Program-made: the position numbers and the translations under genes
DNA from: Noviluteimonas caseinilytica
Lineage (GTDB): Bacteria > Pseudomonadota > Gammaproteobacteria > Xanthomonadales > Xanthomonadaceae
Direction: 5' to 3'
Length of the DNA: 64,000 nucleotides
NCBI RefSeq assembly: GCF_018406605.1
Contig: NZ_AP024545.1
Span: forward strand, 1,674,001-1,738,000
In this document: positions 7,684 to 16,526 of the stretch, one piece after another
Layout of the letters: each line of letters starts with the position of its first letter
How positions within the stretch are numbered: the first letter of the stretch is position 1
Notes under the pieces: generated by a model
What the model was told of the DNA's origin: nothing
Seen by the model: only the letters and a program-made list of their open reading frames with translations
The model's database searches: none

Positions 7684-7887
7684 ATGTACGTGTGCATCTG
7701 CAACGGCGTCACCGACCGCGACATCCGCCAAGCGGCGGAAGCGGGCGTGCGGACGATCACCGAACTCACGATGCGCACCGGCTGCGGCGCCACCTGCGGC
7801 ACGTGCCTGGACTTCGCGTCCGAACTGCTGGCTTCCGCGCGTCCGCACGACGACGCCCGCGAACTGCCGATCCTGCAAGCGGCCTGA
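7684..7887 (+). CDS. bfd: Bacterioferritin-associated ferredoxin Bfd
   Basis: 67 residues. [2Fe-2S] ligands Cys4, Cys6, Cys38 and Cys41 are present in the family arrangement (MYVCICNGV and GATCGTCLDF). Bfd binds bacterioferritin and passes electrons to its haem, releasing stored iron under starvation; cytosolic. The gene precedes bfr by 115 nt in the same direction. The Fur-like site upstream fits repression when iron is plentiful. Confidence 0.93.
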   Translation: MYVCICNGVTDRDIRQAAEAGVRTITELTMRTGCGATCGTCLDFASELLASARPHDDARELPILQAA

Positions 7888-7925
7888 TCTTCCGCGGCCT
7901 CGGCCGCATCCCTCGTTGCCGACAC

Positions 7926-7941
7926 CGATGCGAACGCATCG
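7926..7941. promoter_or_regulatory. Perfect palindrome upstream of bfr
   Basis: CGATGCG-AA-CGCATCG, perfect 7-bp arms, in the 115-bp bfd-bfr spacer, 61 bp before the bfr start. It may be an operator or the stem of a weak terminator (GTTTCG follows). No known factor is assigned. Confidence 0.35.
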
Positions 7942-8002
7942 CGTTTCGTCGCGCCCGCATCGTCGGCGCTAGCATCCGCGCATTCCCGCACGGAGCACTG
8001 GC

Positions 8003-8473
8003 ATGAAGGGCGACCCCAAGGTCATCGAACATCTCAACCGGGCGCTCTTCAACGAGCTCACCGCGATCAACCAGTATTTCCTGCACAGCAAGATGCTGAA
8101 GAACTGGGGCCTGAAGGAACTGGCCGAGCACGAGTACAAGGAGTCGATCGACGAGATGAAGCATGCCGATCGCCTCGCCGATCGCATCCTCTTCCTCGAA
8201 GGCCTGCCGAACTTCCAGGCGCTCGGCAAGCTGCGCATCGGCGAGAACCCGAAGGAATTGCTGGAAGCCGACCTCGCGCTGGAACTGGAAGCGCTGCCTA
8301 CCCTGCGCGAAGCCATCGCCTACTGCGAGAGCATCCGCGACTCGGTGAGCCGCCGTCTGTTCACCGACATCCTGGATTCGGAAGAAGAGCACATCGACTG
8401 GATCGAGACGCAGCTCGACCTCATCGCGCGCCTGGGCGAGCAGAACTACCTGCTCACCAAGATCGAGGAATGA
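8003..8473 (+). CDS. bfr: Bacterioferritin Bfr
   Basis: 156 residues, the usual length. The ferroxidase ligands are visible as Glu18, Glu51, His54, Glu94, Glu127 and His130, and Met52 is the haem ligand. It forms a 24-subunit haem-containing iron-storage shell in the cytosol. GGAG lies 8 nt upstream of the ATG. It pairs functionally with bfd just upstream. It is convergent with the hybrid kinase gene, separated by 18 nt. Confidence 0.96.
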   Translation: MKGDPKVIEHLNRALFNELTAINQYFLHSKMLKNWGLKELAEHEYKESIDEMKHADRLADRILFLEGLPNFQALGKLRIGENPKELLEADLALELEALPTLREAIAYCESIRDSVSRRLFTDILDSEEEHIDWIETQLDLIARLGEQNYLLTKIEE

Positions 8474-8491
8474 TCCCCGACGCGCGCCGGC

Positions 8492-10993
8492 TCAGGCTTC
8501 GGCCGTCCGGCGCGTCCCGCGCAGCCGCGCCTGCAATGCGGCGCGCGCTTTCTCGAATTCATCCGTCACGATCGCCACCGCCACCGCGGGGCGGTCCAGC
8601 GTTTCCATGCGCGCGCCGAGTTCGACGCGCTTTGCCGCGGCGGACAATGCCATCGCGCCGAGGTTGGCACTCGAGGACTTCAGCGAATGCGAGGCTTCGC
8701 GCAACGCGCTGAAGTCCGGCGCCAGCGCCGCGCGTTCGAGCTGCGCCAGCAACTGCGGCGCGTCCTCCAGGAACACGTTGACGATGCGCGTGGCGTCGGC
8801 GCCGATGACCGCGTAGAGCTCGTCGAGCGCGCTGTCGTCGAGGACCGGATCGGCTTTGCTGGCGGACGGCATCGACATGGCGGGCGCTCCGGCGGCGGGC
8901 GAGGGCATCGAAGGCGGCATCGCATCCGGCATCGACGCGGCGGGCGCACTCGTCGCGCGCGTCGGCATGCTGTTCACGAGCATGCTGTCGATCGGATCCA
9001 CCGGCGCGCTGATCTGCGAGGGACGCATCGCGGGCGTGTCGTGCGTCGGCGCACCGCGCAATGCATCGCCCATCGCGTTCGCACGTTCGAACGCGGCCGC
9101 CGACGGCGCGCGCGTCTTCCCGGCGTCCTGCAGCCAGCGGCGCAGGCAATGTTCGAGTTGTCCGCGCGTGACCGGCTTGGCGAGGTAGTCGTCCATGCCT
9201 GCGTCGAGGCAGCGCTGGCGATCGCCGGCCATCGCGTTGGCCGTCATCGCGACGATCGGCAAGTGCGGGCCCATCGGATCCGCGCTTTCGATCTCGCGCC
9301 AGCGGCGCGCGGCGCTGTAACCATCCAGCACCGGCATCTGGCAATCCATCAGCACCAGGTCGTAGTGGCCATCGCGCATGCGCATGAGCGCGGCTTCGCC
9401 GTTGGTCGCGGTATCGCAATCCAGGCCGAGCACGCTGAGCAGGCGTTGCGCGACGAGCAGGTTGACCGGGTTGTCCTCGACCAGCAGCACGCGCGCCTGG
9501 AAATGCTTCTGCGACGACGGGGCATCCGAGCGCGCAGCGGTTTCCTGCGTGATCTCCGCGCCGCGCGAGGCGGGACGCGACAGCGCGGCGCGCAATTCGG
9601 CGTCGGGCGCCTGGCGCGGCAGCAGCGTTGCGCCGGTGCGCAGTTCCTGCGGCACTTCTTCGTCGCCGGCCAGGTACACCATGCGCACGTCGCCGAAGCT
9701 CGCGGTGCGCGCCACGTTGCGATGCAATGCGATCGCGGTGGTGCGCATGCTCGACAGGTCCGCCAGCACCACGCCGTAGGTCCACGGCGGGCCTTGCGTC
9801 GCGGCGGCGCGCAGGCGGTCCAGCGCTTCCTGCGTCGTCTCCACCGTGGTCACGCGCAGGCCCCAGTTCGGCAACAGCATGCTCAGGCGGCTGCGCAGGC
9901 GCGCATCGGTGGACAGCAACAACAGGCGCTGCCCGCTGAGGTCCGCTTCGCGCGTGGGCATGTCGCCCAGGACTTTCAGCAGCGGCACTTCGAAATGGAA
10001 CGTGGCGCCGTGGCCGGATTCGGATTGCACGCCGATGCGGCCGCCCATCAGGTCGACGATGCGCTGGCAGATCGCAAGGCCCAGGCCCGTGCCGCCGTAC
10101 AGGCGCGTGGTGGACGCGTCGGCCTGCGTGAATGCATGGAACAACCGCCCCTGTGCATCGGCCGGGATGCCGATCCCGGTGTCGCGCACTTCGAAGCGCA
10201 ACTGGTGCTGCGCAGTGGATTCGCCCACGCGGCGCACGGTGATGGAAATCGAACCGCGCTCGGTGAACTTCACCGCATTGCTGATCAGGTTGGTCAGCAC
10301 CTGGCGCAGGCGGACCGGATCGCCGCGCACCGGCAGGCGCACGCCGGGATCCAGGTGCAGGTGCAAGCGCAGGCCCTTCGCTTCGGCGGGGCGTTCCATC
10401 AGCTGCATGACCGCTTCGAGCAGGTCGCGCAGGTTGAAGTTGGTGGTTTCCAGTTCGAGCTTGTTCGCTTCGAGCTTGGAGTAGTCGAGGATGTCGTCGA
10501 CGATGCGCAGCAACTGCTGCGACGAGGTATACGCGGTGCGCACCAGTTCGTGCTGGTCGGGCAGCAGGCGCGCGTGCAGCAGCAGGTCGAGCATCGGCAC
10601 GATGCCGTTGAGCGGCGTGCGGATTTCGTGGCTCATCGTGGCGAGGAATTCGCCCTTCGCCAGGACCGCCGACTCCGCGGCCTGCTTGGCCTTGGTGAGC
10701 TGGAGCTCGAGTTCGTGGTGGCGCTGGATCTCGCGCTGCAGCGCGTTGACCTCGACCTGCCCGCGCTGCGCGCGCTGCGCGATCAATTCCATCTGCGCTT
10801 CGCGGCGGTGCATCACCCACACCACGACGACCAGCGCCACGAGCGCGGTGATCACGAACAGCAACGCGGCGTTCTGCCAGGGCCCCTGGATGCCGGAGGC
10901 GTCCATGCCGAGCGAGAACGCGGCGCCGGCGGCCGCACCGAGGGCGAGCCAGCGGACGGTCAGCCAGCGACTGGGCGTTTCACGATCTGGCAT
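8492..10993 (-). CDS. Hybrid sensor histidine kinase (TM-HisKA-HATPase-REC-HPt)
   Basis: 833 residues. Two membrane helices at about 12-30 and 43-61 flank a very short periplasmic loop; a coiled coil follows. HisKA has phospho-His122 in SHEIRTPLNG; the ATPase domain shows NLISNAVKF, DTGIGIP and GTGLGLAI. A receiver-like segment without the Asp signature is followed by a true receiver (LVLMDCQMPVLDG), a Pro/Met/Ala-rich linker with MPS repeats, and a C-terminal HPt domain (SHSLKSSSANLGA). The architecture resembles BarA/RpfC-type phosphorelay kinases. The start ATG overlaps the upstream regulator's stop (TGATG), so the two genes form an operon and probably one pathway. The signal is unknown. 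Confidence 0.92.
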   Translation of the reverse strand: MPDRETPSRWLTVRWLALGAAAGAAFSLGMDASGIQGPWQNAALLFVITALVALVVVVWVMHRREAQMELIAQRAQRGQVEVNALQREIQRHHELELQLTKAKQAAESAVLAKGEFLATMSHEIRTPLNGIVPMLDLLLHARLLPDQHELVRTAYTSSQQLLRIVDDILDYSKLEANKLELETTNFNLRDLLEAVMQLMERPAEAKGLRLHLHLDPGVRLPVRGDPVRLRQVLTNLISNAVKFTERGSISITVRRVGESTAQHQLRFEVRDTGIGIPADAQGRLFHAFTQADASTTRLYGGTGLGLAICQRIVDLMGGRIGVQSESGHGATFHFEVPLLKVLGDMPTREADLSGQRLLLLSTDARLRSRLSMLLPNWGLRVTTVETTQEALDRLRAAATQGPPWTYGVVLADLSSMRTTAIALHRNVARTASFGDVRMVYLAGDEEVPQELRTGATLLPRQAPDAELRAALSRPASRGAEITQETAARSDAPSSQKHFQARVLLVEDNPVNLLVAQRLLSVLGLDCDTATNGEAALMRMRDGHYDLVLMDCQMPVLDGYSAARRWREIESADPMGPHLPIVAMTANAMAGDRQRCLDAGMDDYLAKPVTRGQLEHCLRRWLQDAGKTRAPSAAAFERANAMGDALRGAPTHDTPAMRPSQISAPVDPIDSMLVNSMPTRATSAPAASMPDAMPPSMPSPAAGAPAMSMPSASKADPVLDDSALDELYAVIGADATRIVNVFLEDAPQLLAQLERAALAPDFSALREASHSLKSSSANLGAMALSAAAKRVELGARMETLDRPAVAVAIVTDEFEKARAALQARLRGTRRTAEA

Positions 10994-13140
10994 CAGAGCA
11001 CCGCGTTCTTGAAGTCGAAATCGAGTTCGCTCGCCGCTTGCTGCACGAGGTTCCCCTGGATGAAGTCGATGCCGCTCATCCACAGCGTCGCCGCCGCCTG
11101 CGGATCCTCGACGCTGTGCCCGATCACCTGCAGGCCCTGGCGATGCGCGCGGTCGATGGAGGTGCGCATCGCATCGCGCATCGCGCCCGCTTCCTGGCCC
11201 AGCGCGTAGCGCGAGGACAGGCGCAGGTAGCCGAGCGGCAACTGCGAGAGCAGCGAATCGGCGTCGGGGCTGTGTTCGTACTGGCTCAGGCAGAACTGCA
11301 CGCCGGCCGGCACCATCGCTTCGCAGAACTGGCGCAGCGTGACCGAATGGATCAAGGCATCGCCCAGGCGCACGTCGATGACGAGCGAGGGGCCTTCGAG
11401 CCCGCGCACGGCGATCGCCGAGGCCAGCCAGTCCGCGTAGGCATCCCGCGCCAGCGTGCGCGGCGATTGCGGCACGAACAGGCGCACCGGGCGTCCTTGG
11501 GCGCGGCGTTGCTGCAGCACGTCGAGCGCGCGCTCGAGCACCCAGCGGTCGATGTCGTGGATGGTGCCGGAGGCTTCGGCGGCCGGCACGATTTCCGCGG
11601 CGTTGTGCAGCGTGCCGTCCGGGGCATGCATGCGCAGCAACGTCTGGTATTGCGCTTCGTCGCCGCCGGCGACCGCGACGATCGGCTGGTAGATGAGTTC
11701 GAAACGATCGTCGGCGAGCGCATCGCGCAGGAAATCCGACAGATCGCTGGTGGCCGCGATGTCCGGCGGATCGAACGCGGCGATGCCGATCGGCGTCGAA
11801 CGCGCCTGGCGCGCGGCGAGTTCCGCCGCTTCCAGCGCGGTGCCCGCATCGGTGAAGCCGTGGCGCATGGCGGCGTAACCCACCGTCGCACGCAGGCGCA
11901 GCGGGTGGCCGTCGACGTCGAAGGTGTGTTGCGCGATGCCGTCGCGCCACACGCGGGCCTGCGATTCCAGGCGCGTGTCGTCCACGTCCGGCGTGAACAC
12001 GAGGAATGCGTTGTCGTTGAGGCGCGTCGCGAGGCTGGCGCCGGCGAGGTCGCCGATGCGGCGGCCTGCGTCCGTCATCAGGCGTTCGAGGTTGGCGTAA
12101 CCGTAGCGGTCGCGCAGCGTGGCGGAACCTTCGATCTCGATGAAGTACACGCCACCGCCCAGCGGCGAAGGCAGGCTGGCGCCGAGGCGCTGCAGCAGGT
12201 GGGAACGCGCCATCAGGCCGGTCGCCGGGTGGCGGCTGGCTTCGGTCATGCGCGACTTGCCGAGCGCGCGCGCGCGCTTGACGCGGCTTTCGATCGCGGC
12301 CACCAGGTGGCGCGGGCGGATGGGCTTCTGCAGGAAGTCGTCCGCGCCGCATTCCAGCACTTCGTACTGCTTTTCCGGATCGGTGTCGCCGGTGAGGAAC
12401 ACGATCGGCGTGTGCAGGAAGATTTCGTGTTCGCGGATGAGCGCGGTGAGTTCGGTGCCGCTCAGGCCCGGCATGTGCAGGTCCATCAGCACGAGGTCCG
12501 GGCGCGTGCGCATCATCGTTTCGATGACGTCGCGCGGTTCGGAGGCCACCAGCGCTTCGATGCCGGCGCCGTTGAGCACGCCTTCGGCGAACAGCGCCTG
12601 GGCGCGGTCGTCTTCCACGATCAGCACGCGGTAGGGCGGTTCGTCGCCGGTGCCGAGCGGAGGCAACGCCACGGCAGGCGACGAGGATTCCATGGTCGAC
12701 GGCGCGGCAGCGGGCACGTCGGGGGCATCGGCGGGCGGTGCATCCCCGCTCCAGCGGCGCCAGTAATTGGCCGGCGGCGTTTCGCTGCGCGCGGGATGCG
12801 CATCGTCGTGCTTGGCGCCGTGCGCGGTCATCTTCAGCAACAGGCCTTCGACGGTGGCGATCAGCGACGCGGTGGCGCTGGCATCCGGGAAGTGTTGCGC
12901 GTTGCGCGCGGCCGTCATCGGCCCGCGCAGTTGTGACAGCGTGCTCGCCCACTGCGGATCCACCTGCGTGGCGAGGCCCTGCAGGCGGTCGATCTCGTGC
13001 GCGATCTGTTCGAAGCTGGTCGCGTCCCAGCCCTGGCCACGACGATTGCGCAGGTTCAGTGCGAGTCCGTCGATGCCATTGCGGAACGTCGTGCCCGGAT
13101 CGTTGGGCGCGCTGGTGCGTTTGGATCTGGTGGCGGGCAT
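10993..13140 (-). CDS. Response regulator with degenerate GGDEF and EAL domains
   Basis: 715 residues. An uncharacterised N-terminal region (1-165) precedes a receiver domain (about 168-290; LVLMDLHMPGLSG). A GGDEF-like domain follows whose signature reads NDNAF, then an EAL-like domain in which the EAL motif region reads YQTLLR. Both catalytic signatures are lost, so neither cyclic-di-GMP synthesis nor hydrolysis is expected. The C-terminal GIDFIQGNLVQ...DFDF resembles FimX-type EAL domains, which can bind cyclic-di-GMP without cleaving it. No membrane segment. It overlaps the hybrid kinase gene by one nucleotide, suggesting phosphorylation by that kinase. Confidence 0.88.
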   Translation of the reverse strand: MPATRSKRTSAPNDPGTTFRNGIDGLALNLRNRRGQGWDATSFEQIAHEIDRLQGLATQVDPQWASTLSQLRGPMTAARNAQHFPDASATASLIATVEGLLLKMTAHGAKHDDAHPARSETPPANYWRRWSGDAPPADAPDVPAAAPSTMESSSPAVALPPLGTGDEPPYRVLIVEDDRAQALFAEGVLNGAGIEALVASEPRDVIETMMRTRPDLVLMDLHMPGLSGTELTALIREHEIFLHTPIVFLTGDTDPEKQYEVLECGADDFLQKPIRPRHLVAAIESRVKRARALGKSRMTEASRHPATGLMARSHLLQRLGASLPSPLGGGVYFIEIEGSATLRDRYGYANLERLMTDAGRRIGDLAGASLATRLNDNAFLVFTPDVDDTRLESQARVWRDGIAQHTFDVDGHPLRLRATVGYAAMRHGFTDAGTALEAAELAARQARSTPIGIAAFDPPDIAATSDLSDFLRDALADDRFELIYQPIVAVAGGDEAQYQTLLRMHAPDGTLHNAAEIVPAAEASGTIHDIDRWVLERALDVLQQRRAQGRPVRLFVPQSPRTLARDAYADWLASAIAVRGLEGPSLVIDVRLGDALIHSVTLRQFCEAMVPAGVQFCLSQYEHSPDADSLLSQLPLGYLRLSSRYALGQEAGAMRDAMRTSIDRAHRQGLQVIGHSVEDPQAAATLWMSGIDFIQGNLVQQAASELDFDFKNAVL

Positions 13141-13245
13141 TCGTTCCCCCGGCGTAAGGCCGCCATTATTGCGTTCTCCCCATCAACGTTTCGCACGTAA
13201 TACGGCCGCTTGGGCGGCCAGATGCGGATTAACGTGACGCGGGCC

Positions 13246-13851
13246 TCAATGGCGAAGTTCGGTCGCCGGCGCCGGCGGGCGCGGCGCGAACAGCGCGCGT
13301 CGCACGCGCCGCCACACCCACCACACCGCCATCGCCAGCAGGGCGCTCACGGCCACGACGATTGCGAGCGCGAGGAAAGGATGCGCGAACGCGAGCGCAA
13401 GTCCGCCCACGACCGCGACGTCTTCGGTCACCGAGGCGGTCCAGTTGCTGACCGGTTCGGGCGAGGTGTTCAGCAGGGCGCGGGTGCCGGCCTTCAGCAG
13501 GTGGCTGGACAACGCCACGCCGGCGCCGGTAGCCAGCATGCCGGCGCCCAGGTCGCCGTTGGGGGACAGCGTCGCCGCGGCGAGGAACGCCCCGACGGGG
13601 ACGCGCAGCAGCGTGTGCAGGAAATCCCAGCCCGAGTCCACGCCCGGGATCTTGTCCGCGAAGAATTCGACGGTCGCGAGCAGCCCGGACACGCCGAGCA
13701 CCCACGGCGAGGTGGCCACGTCCAGCGCCGGGGGCAGGTCCAGCCAGCCCATCACGCCGGCCAGGCCGAGGCCGAAGACCGTCAGGTACACCCGGATCCC
13801 CGCCATCCACGCCAGCAGGATTCCGATAGCGAAAAGGTGGGCCTGCGACAT
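13246..13851 (-). CDS. DUF4126 family membrane protein
   Basis: 201 residues with about five hydrophobic segments, beginning SQAHLFAIGILLAWMAGIRVYL. Gly-rich membrane segments and the motif VEFFADKIPGVD are characteristic of DUF4126 proteins, predicted inner-membrane proteins without known function. The tail is Arg/Pro-rich and cytosolic. It is divergent from the DUF6776-like gene and not in an obvious operon. Confidence 0.8.
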   Translation of the reverse strand: MSQAHLFAIGILLAWMAGIRVYLTVFGLGLAGVMGWLDLPPALDVATSPWVLGVSGLLATVEFFADKIPGVDSGWDFLHTLLRVPVGAFLAAATLSPNGDLGAGMLATGAGVALSSHLLKAGTRALLNTSPEPVSNWTASVTEDVAVVGGLALAFAHPFLALAIVVAVSALLAMAVWWVWRRVRRALFAPRPPAPATELRH

Positions 13852-13949
13852 GGGGCAATTCCTCCGTTCCGCGCGCTGTGATGGCTTTACACTCGCCGCC
13901 CGACTATACGCGCCGCCCCGCGACCGTCCCGTGGAGTTCGCCGCCGACC

Positions 13950-14675
13950 ATGGCCACGCCCCCGCCCAGATTCGAGATCGTCCCCCGCGCCGCCAGCCGT
14001 GTTCCCGGTTGGGCGATGGCCGTGGGTGGCCTCGTGCTGGGGCTGGCGCTCGGCGCCGGGCTGGCCTGGTGGCTGCACGCCCCGGCGGCGGGTTCGCCCG
14101 AAGCGAAGATGGCCGACGCCGAGCGTCGCCTCGCCGCCCAGCAGCAGGTCATCGGCGAACTCCAGCAGCGGGTCGCCACGCTGGGCCGGTCCGACCAGAT
14201 CAGCCGCGATGCCAACCGCGACGTCCAGGACACGCTGGCCGAGAAGGACGAACAGATCGCCAGCCTGCGCGCCGACGTGGCCTTCTACGAACGCTTCGTG
14301 GGCGGGGGCGGCGAACGCCGCGGCCTGTCGGTGCATTCGGCCGAATTCGCGAAGGAAGCCGGCGGCAGCTGGCGCTACCAGGTCGTCCTCACCCAGAGCC
14401 TCAACCGCGGCGCGGTGAGCCAGGGCGACATGCGCTTCGACGTGGAAGGCATGCGGGACGGGAAGCTTGCGACGGTGAAGTGGGACGCGTTGCAAACAAA
14501 GCCGGGCGCGCCGGCGCAACACTACGACTTCCGTTATTTCCAGCGTTTGGGCGGCAGCATCGTGCTCCCGCCCGGCTTCACCCCGCAGCGCGTCAAGGTC
14601 GCGCTGCGCGGCAATGGCGCCAACGTCGACCAGGCGTTCGCGTGGACATTGATGTCGACCCCCGGGGAATCCTGA
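13950..14675 (+). CDS. DUF6776-like single-pass membrane protein
   Basis: 241 residues. A short cytosolic N-terminus, one membrane helix at about 21-42, a coiled coil at about 52-115 (AERRLAAQQQVIGELQQRV), then a beta-rich domain (SWRYQVVLTQSLNRG). The family commonly sits next to bactofilin genes in xanthomonads, which fits the 1-nt overlap with the following bactofilin. Function unknown; a membrane partner of the bactofilin scaffold is inference. The start is at ATG 13950; an ATG at 13881 in the same frame is possible but adds a non-conserved Pro/Ser stretch. Confidence 0.75.
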   Translation: MATPPPRFEIVPRAASRVPGWAMAVGGLVLGLALGAGLAWWLHAPAAGSPEAKMADAERRLAAQQQVIGELQQRVATLGRSDQISRDANRDVQDTLAEKDEQIASLRADVAFYERFVGGGGERRGLSVHSAEFAKEAGGSWRYQVVLTQSLNRGAVSQGDMRFDVEGMRDGKLATVKWDALQTKPGAPAQHYDFRYFQRLGGSIVLPPGFTPQRVKVALRGNGANVDQAFAWTLMSTPGES

Positions 14676-15103
14676 TGTTCAAGCAACAGAGCAAGCCTTC
14701 TTCGCGCGACGGCCAGGCCGTCGACACCCTCATCGGCGCGCAGGTCACCTTCCGCGGCGATATCGAATTCAGCGGCGGCCTGTACGTCGAGGGCCGCATC
14801 ATCGGCAGCGTCACGGCCACGCCGGGTGGGCGCGCCGTGCTGATGCTGGCCGAATCGGGCGTCATCGAAGGCGAAGTCCACGCCCCGGTCGTGATGATCG
14901 ACGGGCGCCTGGAAGGCGACGTCCACGCCACCGATCGCGTCGAACTGGCCGCCAAGGCCCGCGTGCAGGGCAATGTCCATTACCGCGTGGTGGAAATGCA
15001 CGCCGGTGCCCAGGTGACGGGTCGCCTCGTTCACATGGAATCCCCGGCCGGCGACAACGTCCTCGACGCAATGCCTGCCCTCGCCGCAGCAAACGCCGCT
15101 TGA
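14675..15103 (+). CDS. Bactofilin (polymer-forming cytoskeletal protein)
   Basis: 142 residues with the DUF583 beta-helix core (about 18-118): short repeats such as FSGGLYVEGRIIGSV, ESGVIEGEVHAPVV and IDGRLEGDVHAT. Bactofilins self-assemble into filaments at the membrane and place cell-wall or morphology proteins. It overlaps the upstream membrane-protein gene by one nucleotide (TGATG), implying translational coupling. Confidence 0.93.
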   Translation: MFKQQSKPSSRDGQAVDTLIGAQVTFRGDIEFSGGLYVEGRIIGSVTATPGGRAVLMLAESGVIEGEVHAPVVMIDGRLEGDVHATDRVELAAKARVQGNVHYRVVEMHAGAQVTGRLVHMESPAGDNVLDAMPALAAANAA

Positions 15104-15135
15104 TCGGGGCGGGCCCCGCCCGCATCTTGTCGCGC

Positions 15136-15498
15136 ATGACCACGCTCCTCCCGACCTACCAGACCCTCGATACCCCCGTGCAGTTCTCGCCCTCGGCCGC
15201 GGCCAAGGTGCGTGAACTGATCGCGGGGGAGGGCAATGCCGACCTCAAGCTGCGCGTCTACATCCAGGGCGGCGGGTGCTCGGGCTTCCAGTACGGCTTC
15301 GAATTCGACGAGACGCGGGGCGAAGACGACGTGGCCGTGGAAACCGACGGCGTCACGTTGCTCGTCGATCCGCTGAGCCTCCAGTACCTGATGGGCGCCG
15401 AGGTCGACTACAGCGAATCCCTGCAGGGCGCGCAGTTCGTCATCCGCAACCCCAACGCGAAGACCACCTGCGGGTGCGGCAGCAGCTTCACCGTCTGA
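15136..15498 (+). CDS. erpA: Iron-sulfur cluster insertion protein ErpA
   Basis: 120 residues of the A-type carrier family. Cluster ligands Cys48 (GGGCSG), Cys112 and Cys114 (CGCGSSF) are all present. It hands [Fe-S] clusters to apoproteins such as those of isoprenoid synthesis; cytosolic. It follows the bactofilin gene by 32 nt on the same strand and may be co-transcribed. The first residues (TTLLPTYQTLDTPVQFS) are a little longer than in E. coli ErpA. Confidence 0.92.
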   Translation: MTTLLPTYQTLDTPVQFSPSAAAKVRELIAGEGNADLKLRVYIQGGGCSGFQYGFEFDETRGEDDVAVETDGVTLLVDPLSLQYLMGAEVDYSESLQGAQFVIRNPNAKTTCGCGSSFTV

Positions 15499-15555
15499 CC
15501 GAAGTTTCATCGACTGACCGATAATCGCCGCCGGCTTCCCCGTCGACGGCGGTCC

Positions 15556-16464
15556 ATGTCTCCGAATTCGCCCTTCGCCTTCGTCGACGACGCGCTCGAT
15601 CGCGCCGACGCCCTCCGCGACGATCCCGACGCGCTCGCGCAACGGTGGCCCGGCGCACGCGTGTTGCTGCTCGATGACGACGCACGCGCCGTCGCCGACG
15701 ATCGCGGCGCGCTGCTCGCGCCCGAAGGCGCCACGCTCGGTGGCGGCCCCGGCACCGCAACCTTCCTTGGATTGCGCAACGACGGCACCGCGTGGTTTTC
15801 GCAACGCCTCGCCACGACCGCGTTCGACGCCCCCGGACGCCTCGACCTGCGCAGCGCCGCGGCGCAATGGCCCGCCTTCGACAGCACCGTGTTCGCGCAG
15901 GCACGCGCGATGCAGCACTGGCACGACCGCCACAAGTTCTGCGGCGCATGCGGTGGCGAGATCGCGTTCGTGCGCGCCGGCTGGCTTGGCCGCTGCGCGC
16001 GCTGCGGCAGCGAACATTACCCGCGCACCGACCAGGCCATCATCGTCGCGGTGAGCGACGGGCAACGGTTGTTGCTCGGTCGCCAGCGCGCCTGGCCCGC
16101 GCGACGGTGGTCGGTGATCGCCGGCTTCGTCGAACCGGGCGAATCGCTCGAGCAGACGGTCGCGCGCGAAGTGATGGAAGAAACCGGCGTGCGCGTGCGC
16201 GCGAGCCGTTACGTGGCCTCGCAACCGTGGGCCTTTCCCGGATCGCTGATGCTGGGCTTCCTCGCCGATGGCGAGCCCGACGTCCCGCAGGCGGGCGACG
16301 AACTCGAGGACGTGCGCTGGTTCGACGCCGCGACCATCCGGGCCGGCCTTGCGCGCGACTGGATGGTGCCGCCCGGTGAAGACGAAGAAGGCATCGGCCT
16401 GTCCCCACCCATTTCCATTGCGCGCTGGTTGATCGAGACCTGGTTGGCCACCGTCACATCCTGA
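15556..16464 (+). CDS. nudC: NAD(H) pyrophosphatase / NAD-capped RNA decapping hydrolase NudC
   Basis: 302 residues. A variable N-terminal domain precedes a four-Cys zinc ribbon (FCGACGG and CARCGS, about 128-150) and a Nudix domain with GFVEPGESLEQ...REVMEETG. The NudC-specific motif SQPWAFPGS (consensus SQPWPFPxS) follows. It hydrolyses NADH and removes NAD caps from RNA; cytosolic. It is 57 nt downstream of erpA on the same strand, with a small CCGCCG/CGGCGG hairpin between. Confidence 0.93.
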   Translation: MSPNSPFAFVDDALDRADALRDDPDALAQRWPGARVLLLDDDARAVADDRGALLAPEGATLGGGPGTATFLGLRNDGTAWFSQRLATTAFDAPGRLDLRSAAAQWPAFDSTVFAQARAMQHWHDRHKFCGACGGEIAFVRAGWLGRCARCGSEHYPRTDQAIIVAVSDGQRLLLGRQRAWPARRWSVIAGFVEPGESLEQTVAREVMEETGVRVRASRYVASQPWAFPGSLMLGFLADGEPDVPQAGDELEDVRWFDAATIRAGLARDWMVPPGEDEEGIGLSPPISIARWLIETWLATVTS

Positions 16465-16526
16465 TTGCCGGGCGGATGATTCCGTAGAATGCAGGCGACG
16501 CCCGGGAAGGCGCCGCGGAGTGCCCG

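Noticed and set aside
8687..11209. 840-codon + strand open frame antisense to the hybrid kinase
   Set aside because: Arg/Ala/His-rich product with no domain; the opposite strand encodes a coherent kinase with all motifs. High GC leaves long shadow frames.
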